Below the pieces are notes generated by a model. That model saw only the letters and a list, made by a program, of their open reading frames with translations. It did not search any database and had not been told where the DNA came from. Shown piece by piece: positions 1-6,428 of a stretch of 14,121 nucleotides of DNA. Each line of letters opens with the position of its first letter. Positions within the stretch are counted from its first letter, which is position 1. A program made the position numbers and the translations under genes. The stretch lies in NCBI GenBank assembly GCA_910577995.1, contig CAJTND010000007.1:35278-49398 (forward strand), given 5' to 3'. The stretch comes from an uncultured Christensenella sp. (GTDB lineage Bacteria > Bacillota > Clostridia > Christensenellales > Pumilibacteraceae).

Positions 1-699
1 GGGGGGGAGCCGTTATCGGATGTGGCGGCGCGATACGTTACGGCGGAGATAGACGATCCGTTCGTAAACTTTTTGGCGCGGTCGGAGTATGACGGAGCGC
101 GGCGCATGGACGATAAGCTCAGTCCGGGCGACGCAGGTTACAAACAGGCATACACCGAATATTTTTCGCAGTTCGTGCGCGACGAAGCCAAAGCCTATAC
201 GGTCTATAACTGCGTGCATTTCGGCGCGCTGTTCGGCGCGATCGGTTTTCTGTTCGCCGCATCGCTCAACCGCCGATCGTCGAGTTGTGAGGATATGTAT
301 TCCACGCGCGAAACGCTCGCTAACAGCGTGCGGTCGCTCGGCGGTGCGGCGCGCACCTGCGCGATACGCGATATGCGCGTGCCGCGGACGTATCTTTGGA
401 CGTGTCTTTTGCCTGCTCTCGTCGCTACTATCGCGCTGAGCATCGCGGGCGGCTTGAATGCGGTGACTGCCACGGTCACGCATACGTTTATCACGCTGCC
501 GTCGGCGTTCGCCTTTGTCACGCTGATGTTTTACTTCGCGTCGCTGTCGCAAAGAAAAGTTGCGCGCATACTGCTCGGACTCGCGCTCGCTGCCGTCGCG
601 GTCTTTCCCGTCGCGCTTTTCGTCGTGTCGGCGGCGGGCGTGTGCGACGTGATACTCAACCTGAGATATTGGGTGGAATTTTTGCGCAAGGAGTTATAG
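1..699 (+). CDS. Membrane protein of unknown family, 5' end outside window
   Basis: The reading frame is open from base 1 and ends at TAG 697-699. The first possible start inside the window is GTG at 22, with only a distant purine-rich stretch before it, so the gene most likely begins upstream. About 60 soluble residues are followed by four likely membrane helices (counting from the GTG: about 64-83, 124-150, 155-174 and 180-204). A polar stretch of about 40 residues lies between the first and second helices, and a short basic tail ends the protein. That layout, with a 'TLANSVRSLGGAART'-like segment after the first helix, is loosely reminiscent of the C-terminal half of an FtsX/MacB-type ABC permease, but no diagnostic motif confirms this. 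The membrane location is well supported; the function is unknown. Confidence 0.6.
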   Translation, partial: GGEPLSDVAARYVTAEIDDPFVNFLARSEYDGARRMDDKLSPGDAGYKQAYTEYFSQFVRDEAKAYTVYNCVHFGALFGAIGFLFAASLNRRSSSCEDMYSTRETLANSVRSLGGAARTCAIRDMRVPRTYLWTCLLPALVATIALSIAGGLNAVTATVTHTFITLPSAFAFVTLMFYFASLSQRKVARILLGLALAAVAVFPVALFVVSAAGVCDVILNLRYWVEFLRKEL

Positions 700-710
700 T
701 GCGCTATAAA

Positions 711-751
711 TAAAAAAGAGGCTCTACACCGCGGGGGTGAGAGCCTTTTTG
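711..751. terminator. Bidirectional intrinsic terminator between converging genes
   Basis: A stem of AGGCTCT (719-725) with AGAGCCT (740-746) continues, after a bulged A726, as CACC (727-730) with GGTG (736-739), closing loop 731-735. An A-run (712-717) precedes it and a T-run (746-750) follows, so it can stop transcription from both sides. It lies between the membrane gene ending at 699 and the minus-strand gene ending at 724, and it overlaps the last codons of the latter. Confidence 0.85.
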
Positions 752-1338
752 ATTTCTTCGTCGGAGTATTCCTTAAACACCTTGGCTTTTGAGAGTATCT
801 CGGCGTTTTGCGCGTTGGACAGCCCGTAAGCGGAGCGGACGAGCTCGCTGCCGAATATGTCCTCGGGCGTGTCGAGAAGAGCCGTGCCCATCGCGCTCTT
901 TTTGAAGGTGACGCATAAATACGTCTTGTTTTGCAGCGACGCGACCGCCGCATCGAAGCCCTTGATCGCGAGCGACTTGCCGAGCGCATAGGACGGCACG
1001 GGCGCGGGGTCGGCGTTTACCGCGTCCATGACGAGTATCTCGCGGCGCGGCGCTTTGCCCTCGTCGGCGAGCGAGTCGAAGTCGTAGCCGTCGCGGCGTA
1101 ACGCGCAAAGATGCGGGAACAGCTCGAGCGAAACGAAGGTCATCTTTTTTCGGAAATACTTGCCGTAAGCGACCCTGTGCGAATTGACCGCCTGCTCGCG
1201 CAGATCCCACAGCGTGTTGAAGTCGATCGCGGAAAGCGTGCTCGCGGCGGTTTTTTCCGCGTCCCAAAAAGTCAGAAATCCGTATTCCTCCGTCGCGGCT
1301 ATAATATCGTCGACGGTGCGTATCTTTTTTTCGTGCAT
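724..1338 (-). CDS. AlkZ-related-like small protein (tentative)
   Basis: This encodes 204 residues on the minus strand. I chose the ATG at 1338-1336 because a good promoter lies directly before it; the in-frame extension upstream runs antisense through the next gene and is not believable. The protein looks soluble and has no signal peptide. The region around residues 75-95 (YGKYFRKKMTFVSLELFP) and the later 'KGFDAAVASLQ' block followed by a beta-rich segment resemble the AlkZ-related proteins of Clostridia, which are winged-helix relatives of the YcaQ/AlkZ DNA glycosylases. This is a recalled family resemblance, not a visible catalytic motif, so glycosylase activity should not be assumed. It is expressed alone, divergently from the operon at 1474, and its mRNA is predicted to be leaderless. 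Confidence 0.6.
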   Translation of the reverse strand: MHEKKIRTVDDIIAATEEYGFLTFWDAEKTAASTLSAIDFNTLWDLREQAVNSHRVAYGKYFRKKMTFVSLELFPHLCALRRDGYDFDSLADEGKAPRREILVMDAVNADPAPVPSYALGKSLAIKGFDAAVASLQNKTYLCVTFKKSAMGTALLDTPEDIFGSELVRSAYGLSNAQNAEILSKAKVFKEYSDEEIKKALTPAV

Positions 1339-1373
1339 GTTATTATTGTACCCCGTTCGACGAAAAAAGTCAA
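1339..1373 (-). promoter_or_regulatory. Promoter for the minus-strand gene, predicted leaderless
   Basis: Read on the minus strand: -35 TTGACT (1373-1368), a 17-bp spacer, -10 TACAAT (1350-1345), then 6 nt (AATAAC) and the ATG at 1338. The expected transcription start, 7 nt after the -10 box, is the A of the ATG, so no leader or Shine-Dalgarno site is possible from this promoter. Confidence 0.85.
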
Positions 1374-1438
1374 CGGTTTGCATAAAACGTCGAATACCGA
1401 CGCGCGCGCACGCTCCCGCGCAAGCATGCTTTGTGTAA

Positions 1439-1473
1439 TTGACTTGACGGCGCGTAAGTGGTATAATTTTGTC
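1439..1473 (+). promoter_or_regulatory. Promoter for the DUF815/exporter operon, predicted leaderless
   Basis: -35 TTGACT (1439-1444), a 17-bp spacer and a perfect -10 TATAAT (1462-1467) are followed by exactly 6 nt before the ATG at 1474. The predicted start of transcription is the A of that ATG. It is divergent from the minus-strand promoter; the 65 bp between the two -35 boxes holds no obvious operator. Confidence 0.88.
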
Positions 1474-2634
1474 ATGGACGATCTTTATTCGAGATACAGA
1501 GCCGTGTGCGTGTTTAAGGACGCGGCGAGGGCGGCACTCCCGCTTGTCGAGCTCGCGTCGTGCCGTACTCAGTCCGAGCGGCTCGAAGCCGCCGCGGCGG
1601 TGTTCCGCGCGGTGGCGGAATACGGCGCTGACACGACGGGCGAGTGGCTTTGCGGGCTCGTCAAGAGCGACGACAATCCGCTGAGCCGCGCCGCGGCGCG
1701 CGGCGAGCGCGTGTCCGGCCGACTGCTCGCGCAAGCCGACCGCGAGCTCGATCTTTTCAAGCGGCTTGCGGCTGTCAAGCCCGACGACCACTGCACCGAC
1801 GCCGACCGCGAGTTCTTTCCCAAGTTCGGCTACGGCGGTTTTTCGCTTACTATAGACAGGCTCGTGAGGTTTTGCGGCGACAACGGCTGCGGCATACTTT
1901 CCTGCGCGAGCGCGTTCGTCTACGACGGCGCGACCGACGGATTCGTGCCGACGGCGACCGAGCCCGTGCGGCTCGGCGATCTCAAAAACTACGCCGAGGA
2001 AAAAGCCGAGGTCGTCAAAAATACCGAGAATTTCATCGCGGGACTGCCCGCGTTCAATACTCTGCTGTACGGCGACCGCGGCACGGGCAAATCGACGACC
2101 GTTCGCGCCGTCGCTTACGAATACCGCGACAGCGTAAAAGTGATAGAGCTCAAAAAGACAGATATCGGCGCGCTCGACAAGATACGCGCGCGGCTCGCGG
2201 GGCTGAAACAAAAGTTTATCGTGTTTGTCGACGACCTCAGTTTCGAGGAGAACGACGCGCGCGTCGACGGGTTCAAGGCGGCGCTCGAGGGCTCGCTCGC
2301 GGGCGGCGGCAACGTGCTTTTATACTGCACGTCCAACCGCCGTCATCTTGTAAAAGAGACCGAACGCGAGGTCAAGAACCGCAACGACGAGACGCAAGCC
2401 GAGCTTGCGCTGTTCGACAGGTTCGGGCTGGTCGTGACGTATATCAATCCCGACAAAGCGGAGTTCATAGATATTTTCAAACAGATACTTACGTCGCGCG
2501 GCGTCAAGTGGCGCGAGGAGTATGCGTCCGTCGCGGAGCTCGCCGCGCTCAAAAAGGGCGGGCGTTCGCCGCGCGCCGCGAAACAGATAGCCGATCTTAT
2601 AGAATCGACTTATGCGGAGGTCGAGCGCAGATAA
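1474..2634 (+). CDS. DUF815-type AAA+ ATPase
   Basis: A 386-residue soluble ATPase. The N-terminal 170 residues are helical and charged. The nucleotide-binding core follows: Walker A GDRGTGKS at 200-207, Walker B FIVFVDDLSF with acidic D253/D254, and a 'CTSNRRHL' sensor-like segment near 285-292. This order, and the 'LLYGDRGTGKSTTVRA' and 'DDLSFEENDARVDGFKAALEG' style blocks, match the DUF815 predicted ATPase family (COG2607), whose cellular role is not established. The start at ATG 1474 is set by the promoter 6 nt upstream; the frame is open further back, but that stretch is the promoter region. It is the first gene of an operon and its stop codon directly abuts the ATG of the exporter gene, so the two are probably translationally coupled. 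Whether the ATPase serves the exporter is unknown. Confidence 0.88.
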   Translation: MDDLYSRYRAVCVFKDAARAALPLVELASCRTQSERLEAAAAVFRAVAEYGADTTGEWLCGLVKSDDNPLSRAAARGERVSGRLLAQADRELDLFKRLAAVKPDDHCTDADREFFPKFGYGGFSLTIDRLVRFCGDNGCGILSCASAFVYDGATDGFVPTATEPVRLGDLKNYAEEKAEVVKNTENFIAGLPAFNTLLYGDRGTGKSTTVRAVAYEYRDSVKVIELKKTDIGALDKIRARLAGLKQKFIVFVDDLSFEENDARVDGFKAALEGSLAGGGNVLLYCTSNRRHLVKETEREVKNRNDETQAELALFDRFGLVVTYINPDKAEFIDIFKQILTSRGVKWREEYASVAELAALKKGGRSPRAAKQIADLIESTYAEVERR

Positions 2635-3678
2635 ATGGGCGAAGTATTCCTCGACGCGTTTCTCGATACGCTCAAGATCCTCCCGTTCCTCCTGATAATG
2701 AACTTCCTCATCGAGTTCGTGGAGTATCGGTCGAAGGGGCTCAAAGCCGACAAGCTGCTCAAAGGCGGCTTTGCGCCGTTTATCGGAACGGCGGTCGGTA
2801 TAGTTCCGCAGTGCGGATTTTCCGTCGTCGCCACCGAGCTGTACGGCAAGCGCAGGATAGCGCTCGGCACGCTGCTCGCGGTGTACCTCGCGACGTCGGA
2901 CGAGGCGCTCCCGATAATGCTCTCGAGCTATGAGGGTCTCGTCAAGCTCTTTCCCGTGCTTATCATCAAGGTGTGCTTCTCGCTCGTAGTCGGTTATGCC
3001 GCATTCGGTATAGAAAAACTCGCGGCACGCGGCGGTCGGGCAAATGACAAGCCATGCGATACGGAGGAGCAAGCGGTGGACAAAGCCGACGCTTTTGCCG
3101 AGCATGCGCACGGCGATCATGCGCATGCCGACGAAGATCATGCGCACGGCGACGAGGCGCATTGTCATGACGAGCATACGCCGAGCGATGAAACGTCGGT
3201 GCGCCTGCACGGCTGTCACCATCACGACTTAGAGGAAAAAACGCCGCCCGACAATGCGACGCGCAAACAGAAAGCCGCGTGGGTATGGCGCACGTTTTTG
3301 ATGCATCCGCTGTTGCACACGGCGACGGTGATACTGTTCATATTCATAGTCAATGCGCTGTTCGGCGTGGCGGTATATTATATCGGCGAGGAACGGCTCG
3401 CGGCGTTCATCGGGTCGACGGGGTATTTGCAGCCCGTGCTCGCGTCGCTCGTCGGACTTATACCCAACTGCGCCGCGTCGGTCGTGATAACCGAGCTGTA
3501 CGTCGTCGGCGGACTCAACCTCGGCGGCACGGTCGCGGGGCTGTGCGTGTCGGCGGGCATAGGCTATGCGGTGCTCGTCAAGCAGAACAGACCGATAAAG
3601 AACACGGTATTCATAATACTGCTCGTTTATGCGCTGTCCGTCGCTCTCGGCGTGTGCGTGACCGCGTGCGGGTTTTGA
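2635..3678 (+). CDS. ArsP_2-type putative heavy-metal exporter with His-rich loop
   Basis: A 347-residue polytopic membrane protein built from two similar halves. GIVPQCG (55-61) and ATELYG (66-71) in the first half are echoed by GLIPNCA (274-280) and ITELYV (285-290) in the second, the internal duplication typical of the putative ten-helix metal-exporter family (ArsP_2/DUF2899, sometimes called putative manganese transporters). The hydrophilic linker between the halves contains 13 His and 2 Cys within residues 157-197 plus many Asp/Glu, as expected of a loop binding divalent metal such as Zn, Mn, Ni or Co. Substrate and direction of transport cannot be read from the sequence. The ATG follows the previous stop with no gap; the nearest Shine-Dalgarno-like GGAGG is 14 nt upstream, so coupling is likely. 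A third gene follows with a 1-nt gap. Confidence 0.85.
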   Translation: MGEVFLDAFLDTLKILPFLLIMNFLIEFVEYRSKGLKADKLLKGGFAPFIGTAVGIVPQCGFSVVATELYGKRRIALGTLLAVYLATSDEALPIMLSSYEGLVKLFPVLIIKVCFSLVVGYAAFGIEKLAARGGRANDKPCDTEEQAVDKADAFAEHAHGDHAHADEDHAHGDEAHCHDEHTPSDETSVRLHGCHHHDLEEKTPPDNATRKQKAAWVWRTFLMHPLLHTATVILFIFIVNALFGVAVYYIGEERLAAFIGSTGYLQPVLASLVGLIPNCAASVVITELYVVGGLNLGGTVAGLCVSAGIGYAVLVKQNRPIKNTVFIILLVYALSVALGVCVTACGF

Positions 3679-3679
3679 C

Positions 3680-4507
3680 ATGGGCAAGGACAAAGAGCTT
3701 TTTTACGAGGTCATAGAGGACGGCGAAAGCGCCGAGGACAGAACGCCCATGGCGGTCTATCCCGATGCGCTCGTGCCCGAGCGCGATCGCGCCGCGGAGC
3801 TTAAAAAGGCAGTCGATGCGGCAGAGCGAGTGCGGTACAGAGTGCGCACCGACGCTCACGCGCAAAGCATGCTCGCCGTACTGCTTTTTACGTGCGCGTG
3901 TATAGCCGCCTGCGGAGTGCTCATACATATCAGCAAGAACAGCGCGGGCGTGATAGCGGCGTCCGTGCTCGTCGCGGCAGCCGTCGTCGCCGCGGTCATA
4001 GTTATGTCGGTGATAACGGTCAAGACCAAGCGCGCGTACTACTGCTACTACGCGCGGACGGAACGCGGCGTGTTCTGCATGAACGTAGGCGACGGCGAGG
4101 CGACGCTTCTCGCTTACGGCACGGCGTACAGGATAACGCGTGACGCTTTTTTTACGCTCGACGGCAAGGGCTATTCCGAGTGGCTGGACGGGAACGGCGT
4201 CGGGTTCGTTTCCATGCTCGGCGCGATAGGACGCACCGAATACGACGAGAACGCGGGCTTGTATATCGTCGACGCGGGCAGGGTGCGGCACGAGGTCGCG
4301 ATAGACGACGGCGTTATCACCGAGATAGTGAGCATACAGCAGGTGCAGACCGACGAGGTCGATATCAAGACGGGCGACGCCAAGACCAAGAAAAACGTTT
4401 TCGTCAAGACCGAGCCGACGGCTGTCTTTGCCTGGGAAGTGCCGCCGTTCGTCAAGCAGGCGTTTGAAGATAACGGCGTCGAGTTTCCCGACTTGACGGG
4501 GCTGTGA
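3680..4507 (+). CDS. Two-helix membrane protein of unknown function
   Basis: 275 residues. A charged N-terminal segment of about 60 residues is followed by two membrane helices (about 63-83 and 89-114) joined by a very short turn, then a soluble beta-rich C-terminal domain of about 155 residues. With a hairpin of helices both termini should face the same side, probably the cytoplasm because of the flanking basic residues. I do not recognise the family. The ATG lies one base after the stop of the metal-exporter gene and no Shine-Dalgarno site is visible, so it is probably translated by coupling. No terminator separates it from dnaX; the dnaX promoter begins 4 nt after its stop codon. Confidence 0.75.
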   Translation: MGKDKELFYEVIEDGESAEDRTPMAVYPDALVPERDRAAELKKAVDAAERVRYRVRTDAHAQSMLAVLLFTCACIAACGVLIHISKNSAGVIAASVLVAAAVVAAVIVMSVITVKTKRAYYCYYARTERGVFCMNVGDGEATLLAYGTAYRITRDAFFTLDGKGYSEWLDGNGVGFVSMLGAIGRTEYDENAGLYIVDAGRVRHEVAIDDGVITEIVSIQQVQTDEVDIKTGDAKTKKNVFVKTEPTAVFAWEVPPFVKQAFEDNGVEFPDLTGL

Positions 4508-4510
4508 CGA

Positions 4511-4545
4511 TTGACAAACGGCGCGCGGCATAGTATAATCTAAGC
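4511..4545 (+). promoter_or_regulatory. Promoter for dnaX, consensus and predicted leaderless
   Basis: A perfect -35 TTGACA (4511-4516), a 17-bp spacer and a perfect -10 TATAAT (4534-4539) are followed by 6 nt (CTAAGC) before the ATG at 4546. Transcription should start at the A of the ATG. The geometry is the same as for the promoters before 1474 and 1338 (minus). Confidence 0.9.
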
Positions 4546-6408
4546 ATGGCAACGCTTTACAGAAAATACCGCTCCAAGCGGTTCGACGAGGTGATAGGGC
4601 AACAGCCGATAGTCACCACGCTGACCAATCAGATAAAGCTCGGACGCATCGGGCATGCGTATCTTTTTACGGGCAGTCGCGGCACGGGCAAGACGACCTG
4701 CGCGAGGATATTCGCGCGCGCGGTCAACTGTCTCAGTCCCGTCGACGGCAGTCCGTGCGGCGAATGCGAGGTGTGCAAAAAGCTCGCCGCGCCCGATAAC
4801 GTCGACGTTATCGAAATGGACGCCGCGTCCAACAACGGCGTGGACGACGCGCGCGAGATACGCGAGAAGGTCAACTATCTGCCCGTTTCGTGCAAATACA
4901 AGGTCTATATAATAGACGAGGTGCACATGCTGACGGGCGGCGCGTTCAACGCGCTTCTCAAAACCATAGAAGAACCGCCCGAGCACGTCATATTCATACT
5001 CGCTACCACCGAGCCGCAAAAGCTGCCGCAGACCATACTTTCGCGGTGTATACGGTTCGACTTCAAGCTCGTGGAAACGCCCGTCATCGCCAAGCATATC
5101 GCAAAGATATACGACGCGGAGGGCGTCAAGTACACGCCCGAGGCGACGGAAGAAATAGCGCGGCTGGGCGAAGGCAGCGTGCGCGACGCGCTTTCGGTAG
5201 CCGATACCATAATGTCCGCGGCGGACGTGATAACGCCCGAGCTCGTGCTCAAACTGACGGGCGCGGGCGACCGCGGCAGGATAGCCGAGCTGTTCGACGC
5301 GGCGGCGGCGCGCGATCTTCCCGCGGCGCTACGCGGCATCGACGGGTTCGCCAAGGACGGCAGCTCCATGTCCGCGGTTGCGGCACAGCTCACGCGGTAC
5401 GCGCGCAACGCGCTCGTTGTAAAGTCCGTCGGCGCGGCGAACGCCGAAAGCCTCGTCAATGCCGATAAAGCGTCGTATGCGCGGCTGACCGCCTCGGCGG
5501 AACGCGCGACGCTCGCCGATATATCGAACATACTCGAAAGTTTTTCCGCCGCAGAGAGCGGACTCAAATACTCGGTCGATCCGCGCGTTTATCTCGAAAC
5601 GGCGTTCGTCAAGCTGATCGGCGGCGCGAACGAAGAGGACGATCTCAGAAAGCGCGTCGCCGCGCTCGAACGCAGGCTCTCCGTCGCAAACGGAGAGCAA
5701 AAAAAAAATAACGTAGAAACACCGCCCGCCGTAAAGCAGACCGCTTCTGCCCAGAAGTCCGAGGCGGCAAGCCCCGAGCCAAACGCCGCGAGCAAAGCGG
5801 CAGAGCCGTACGCGCCGAAAAGCGTACAGCCCGTCAAGCCGACTGCGCCGAGCGTCGACGAGTTTGCCGGGCTCGAACCGCCTCCGCCGGAGTTCGACGA
5901 CGCGCCGCCCGCGTATAAACAGCGGCAGGCCGTTAAACCGCAGACGGCGGAAAGTCCGCGTCGGAGCGACGAACGGGCCGTGCCGCAAACGCGCTCCGCA
6001 TCGCCTAAGTCGGCAAAGCCCGAGGACGGCGCGGAGCAGGTAAAGAGCGCGGACGAGGGCGAGTTCATGCACATGTCGGCGCAGGGCGCTAACGGGCTTG
6101 CTCTTCTCGGCAGGCTGTCGACGTATCTTCGCAAAAAGGGCACGGCGGACGCCGCGCGCGCGAGAGAACTTTTAAGCCGCGACGTGTCCGTAAAGGAGCG
6201 TGCGGAATATATAGCTTTCGTCACGCGCGACGAGGATTTTCTGTCCATGACCGACGAGCGCGTCTTGGCCGAGCTGAATGCCGCGCTCGACGCGGCGGGG
6301 ATAAAAAAGCGTGCGCGCGCGGAAAAGACCGCCGAGGATCTTTATGCGGACGATCTTTCTCGGGCGATAACGCTTTTCGGGCGCGATCTGGTAACGCCCA
6401 AGGTTTGA
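4546..6408 (+). CDS. dnaX: DNA polymerase III subunit gamma/tau
   Basis: A 620-residue clamp-loader ATPase that opens and loads the sliding clamp and ties the replisome together. Visible landmarks: conserved N-terminus 'LYRKYR..RFDEVIGQ', Walker A GSRGTGKT at 43-50, a zinc module with Cys 62, 71, 74 and 77, Walker B DEVH at 124-127, 'LLKTIEEPPEHVIFILATTEP' sensor 1 region and the SRC motif (167-169 region) of clamp loaders. The lid and collar domains run to about residue 375. A Pro/Ala/Lys-rich disordered linker (about 388-500) then leads to a C-terminal tau-like domain (about 505-620). An A10 run at codons 385-388 is a candidate slippage site for making a gamma form. The usual partners ybaB and recR do not follow; nadE begins 20 nt downstream. 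Confidence 0.97.
   Translation: MATLYRKYRSKRFDEVIGQQPIVTTLTNQIKLGRIGHAYLFTGSRGTGKTTCARIFARAVNCLSPVDGSPCGECEVCKKLAAPDNVDVIEMDAASNNGVDDAREIREKVNYLPVSCKYKVYIIDEVHMLTGGAFNALLKTIEEPPEHVIFILATTEPQKLPQTILSRCIRFDFKLVETPVIAKHIAKIYDAEGVKYTPEATEEIARLGEGSVRDALSVADTIMSAADVITPELVLKLTGAGDRGRIAELFDAAAARDLPAALRGIDGFAKDGSSMSAVAAQLTRYARNALVVKSVGAANAESLVNADKASYARLTASAERATLADISNILESFSAAESGLKYSVDPRVYLETAFVKLIGGANEEDDLRKRVAALERRLSVANGEQKKNNVETPPAVKQTASAQKSEAASPEPNAASKAAEPYAPKSVQPVKPTAPSVDEFAGLEPPPPEFDDAPPAYKQRQAVKPQTAESPRRSDERAVPQTRSASPKSAKPEDGAEQVKSADEGEFMHMSAQGANGLALLGRLSTYLRKKGTADAARARELLSRDVSVKERAEYIAFVTRDEDFLSMTDERVLAELNAALDAAGIKKRARAEKTAEDLYADDLSRAITLFGRDLVTPKV
5677..5711 (+). promoter_or_regulatory. Candidate dnaX slippage/frameshift element (hairpin plus A10)
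   Basis: A run of ten A (5699-5708) covers codons CAA-AAA-AAA-AAT of dnaX. A -1 shift, or one extra A in the mRNA, gives AAA then TAA at once (about 388 residues). Loss of one A gives ATA-ACG-TAG (about 389 residues). Just upstream CTCTCCG (5677-5683) pairs perfectly with CGGAGAG (5691-5697) around a 7-nt loop, and its right arm carries a Shine-Dalgarno-like GGAG. Both features resemble known dnaX recoding signals. Recoding here is inferred, not shown. Confidence 0.6.
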
Positions 6409-6428
6409 CAAACAAGGAGCGATATAGT

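Noticed and set aside
1339..2211. Upstream extension of the minus-strand gene
   Set aside because: The extension passes through two promoters and antisense to the DUF815-type gene; the ATG at 1338 has a promoter directly before it.
2320..3225. Long minus-strand open frame antisense to the exporter gene
   Set aside because: Its product is rich in Arg, His and Glu without domains, as expected from the complement of GC-rich codons, and the plus-strand frame encodes a recognisable transporter.
3611..4552. Minus-strand open frame of about 313 codons antisense to the two-helix membrane protein
   Set aside because: Arg/His-rich low-information sequence, no promoter or ribosome site, and it overlaps the dnaX promoter and a coupled plus-strand gene.
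6405..6428. TTG start for nadE overlapping the dnaX stop, or a promoter from TTGACA to TATAGT
   Set aside because: AAGGAG lies ideally before ATG 6429, and the box spacing is only about 12 bp.
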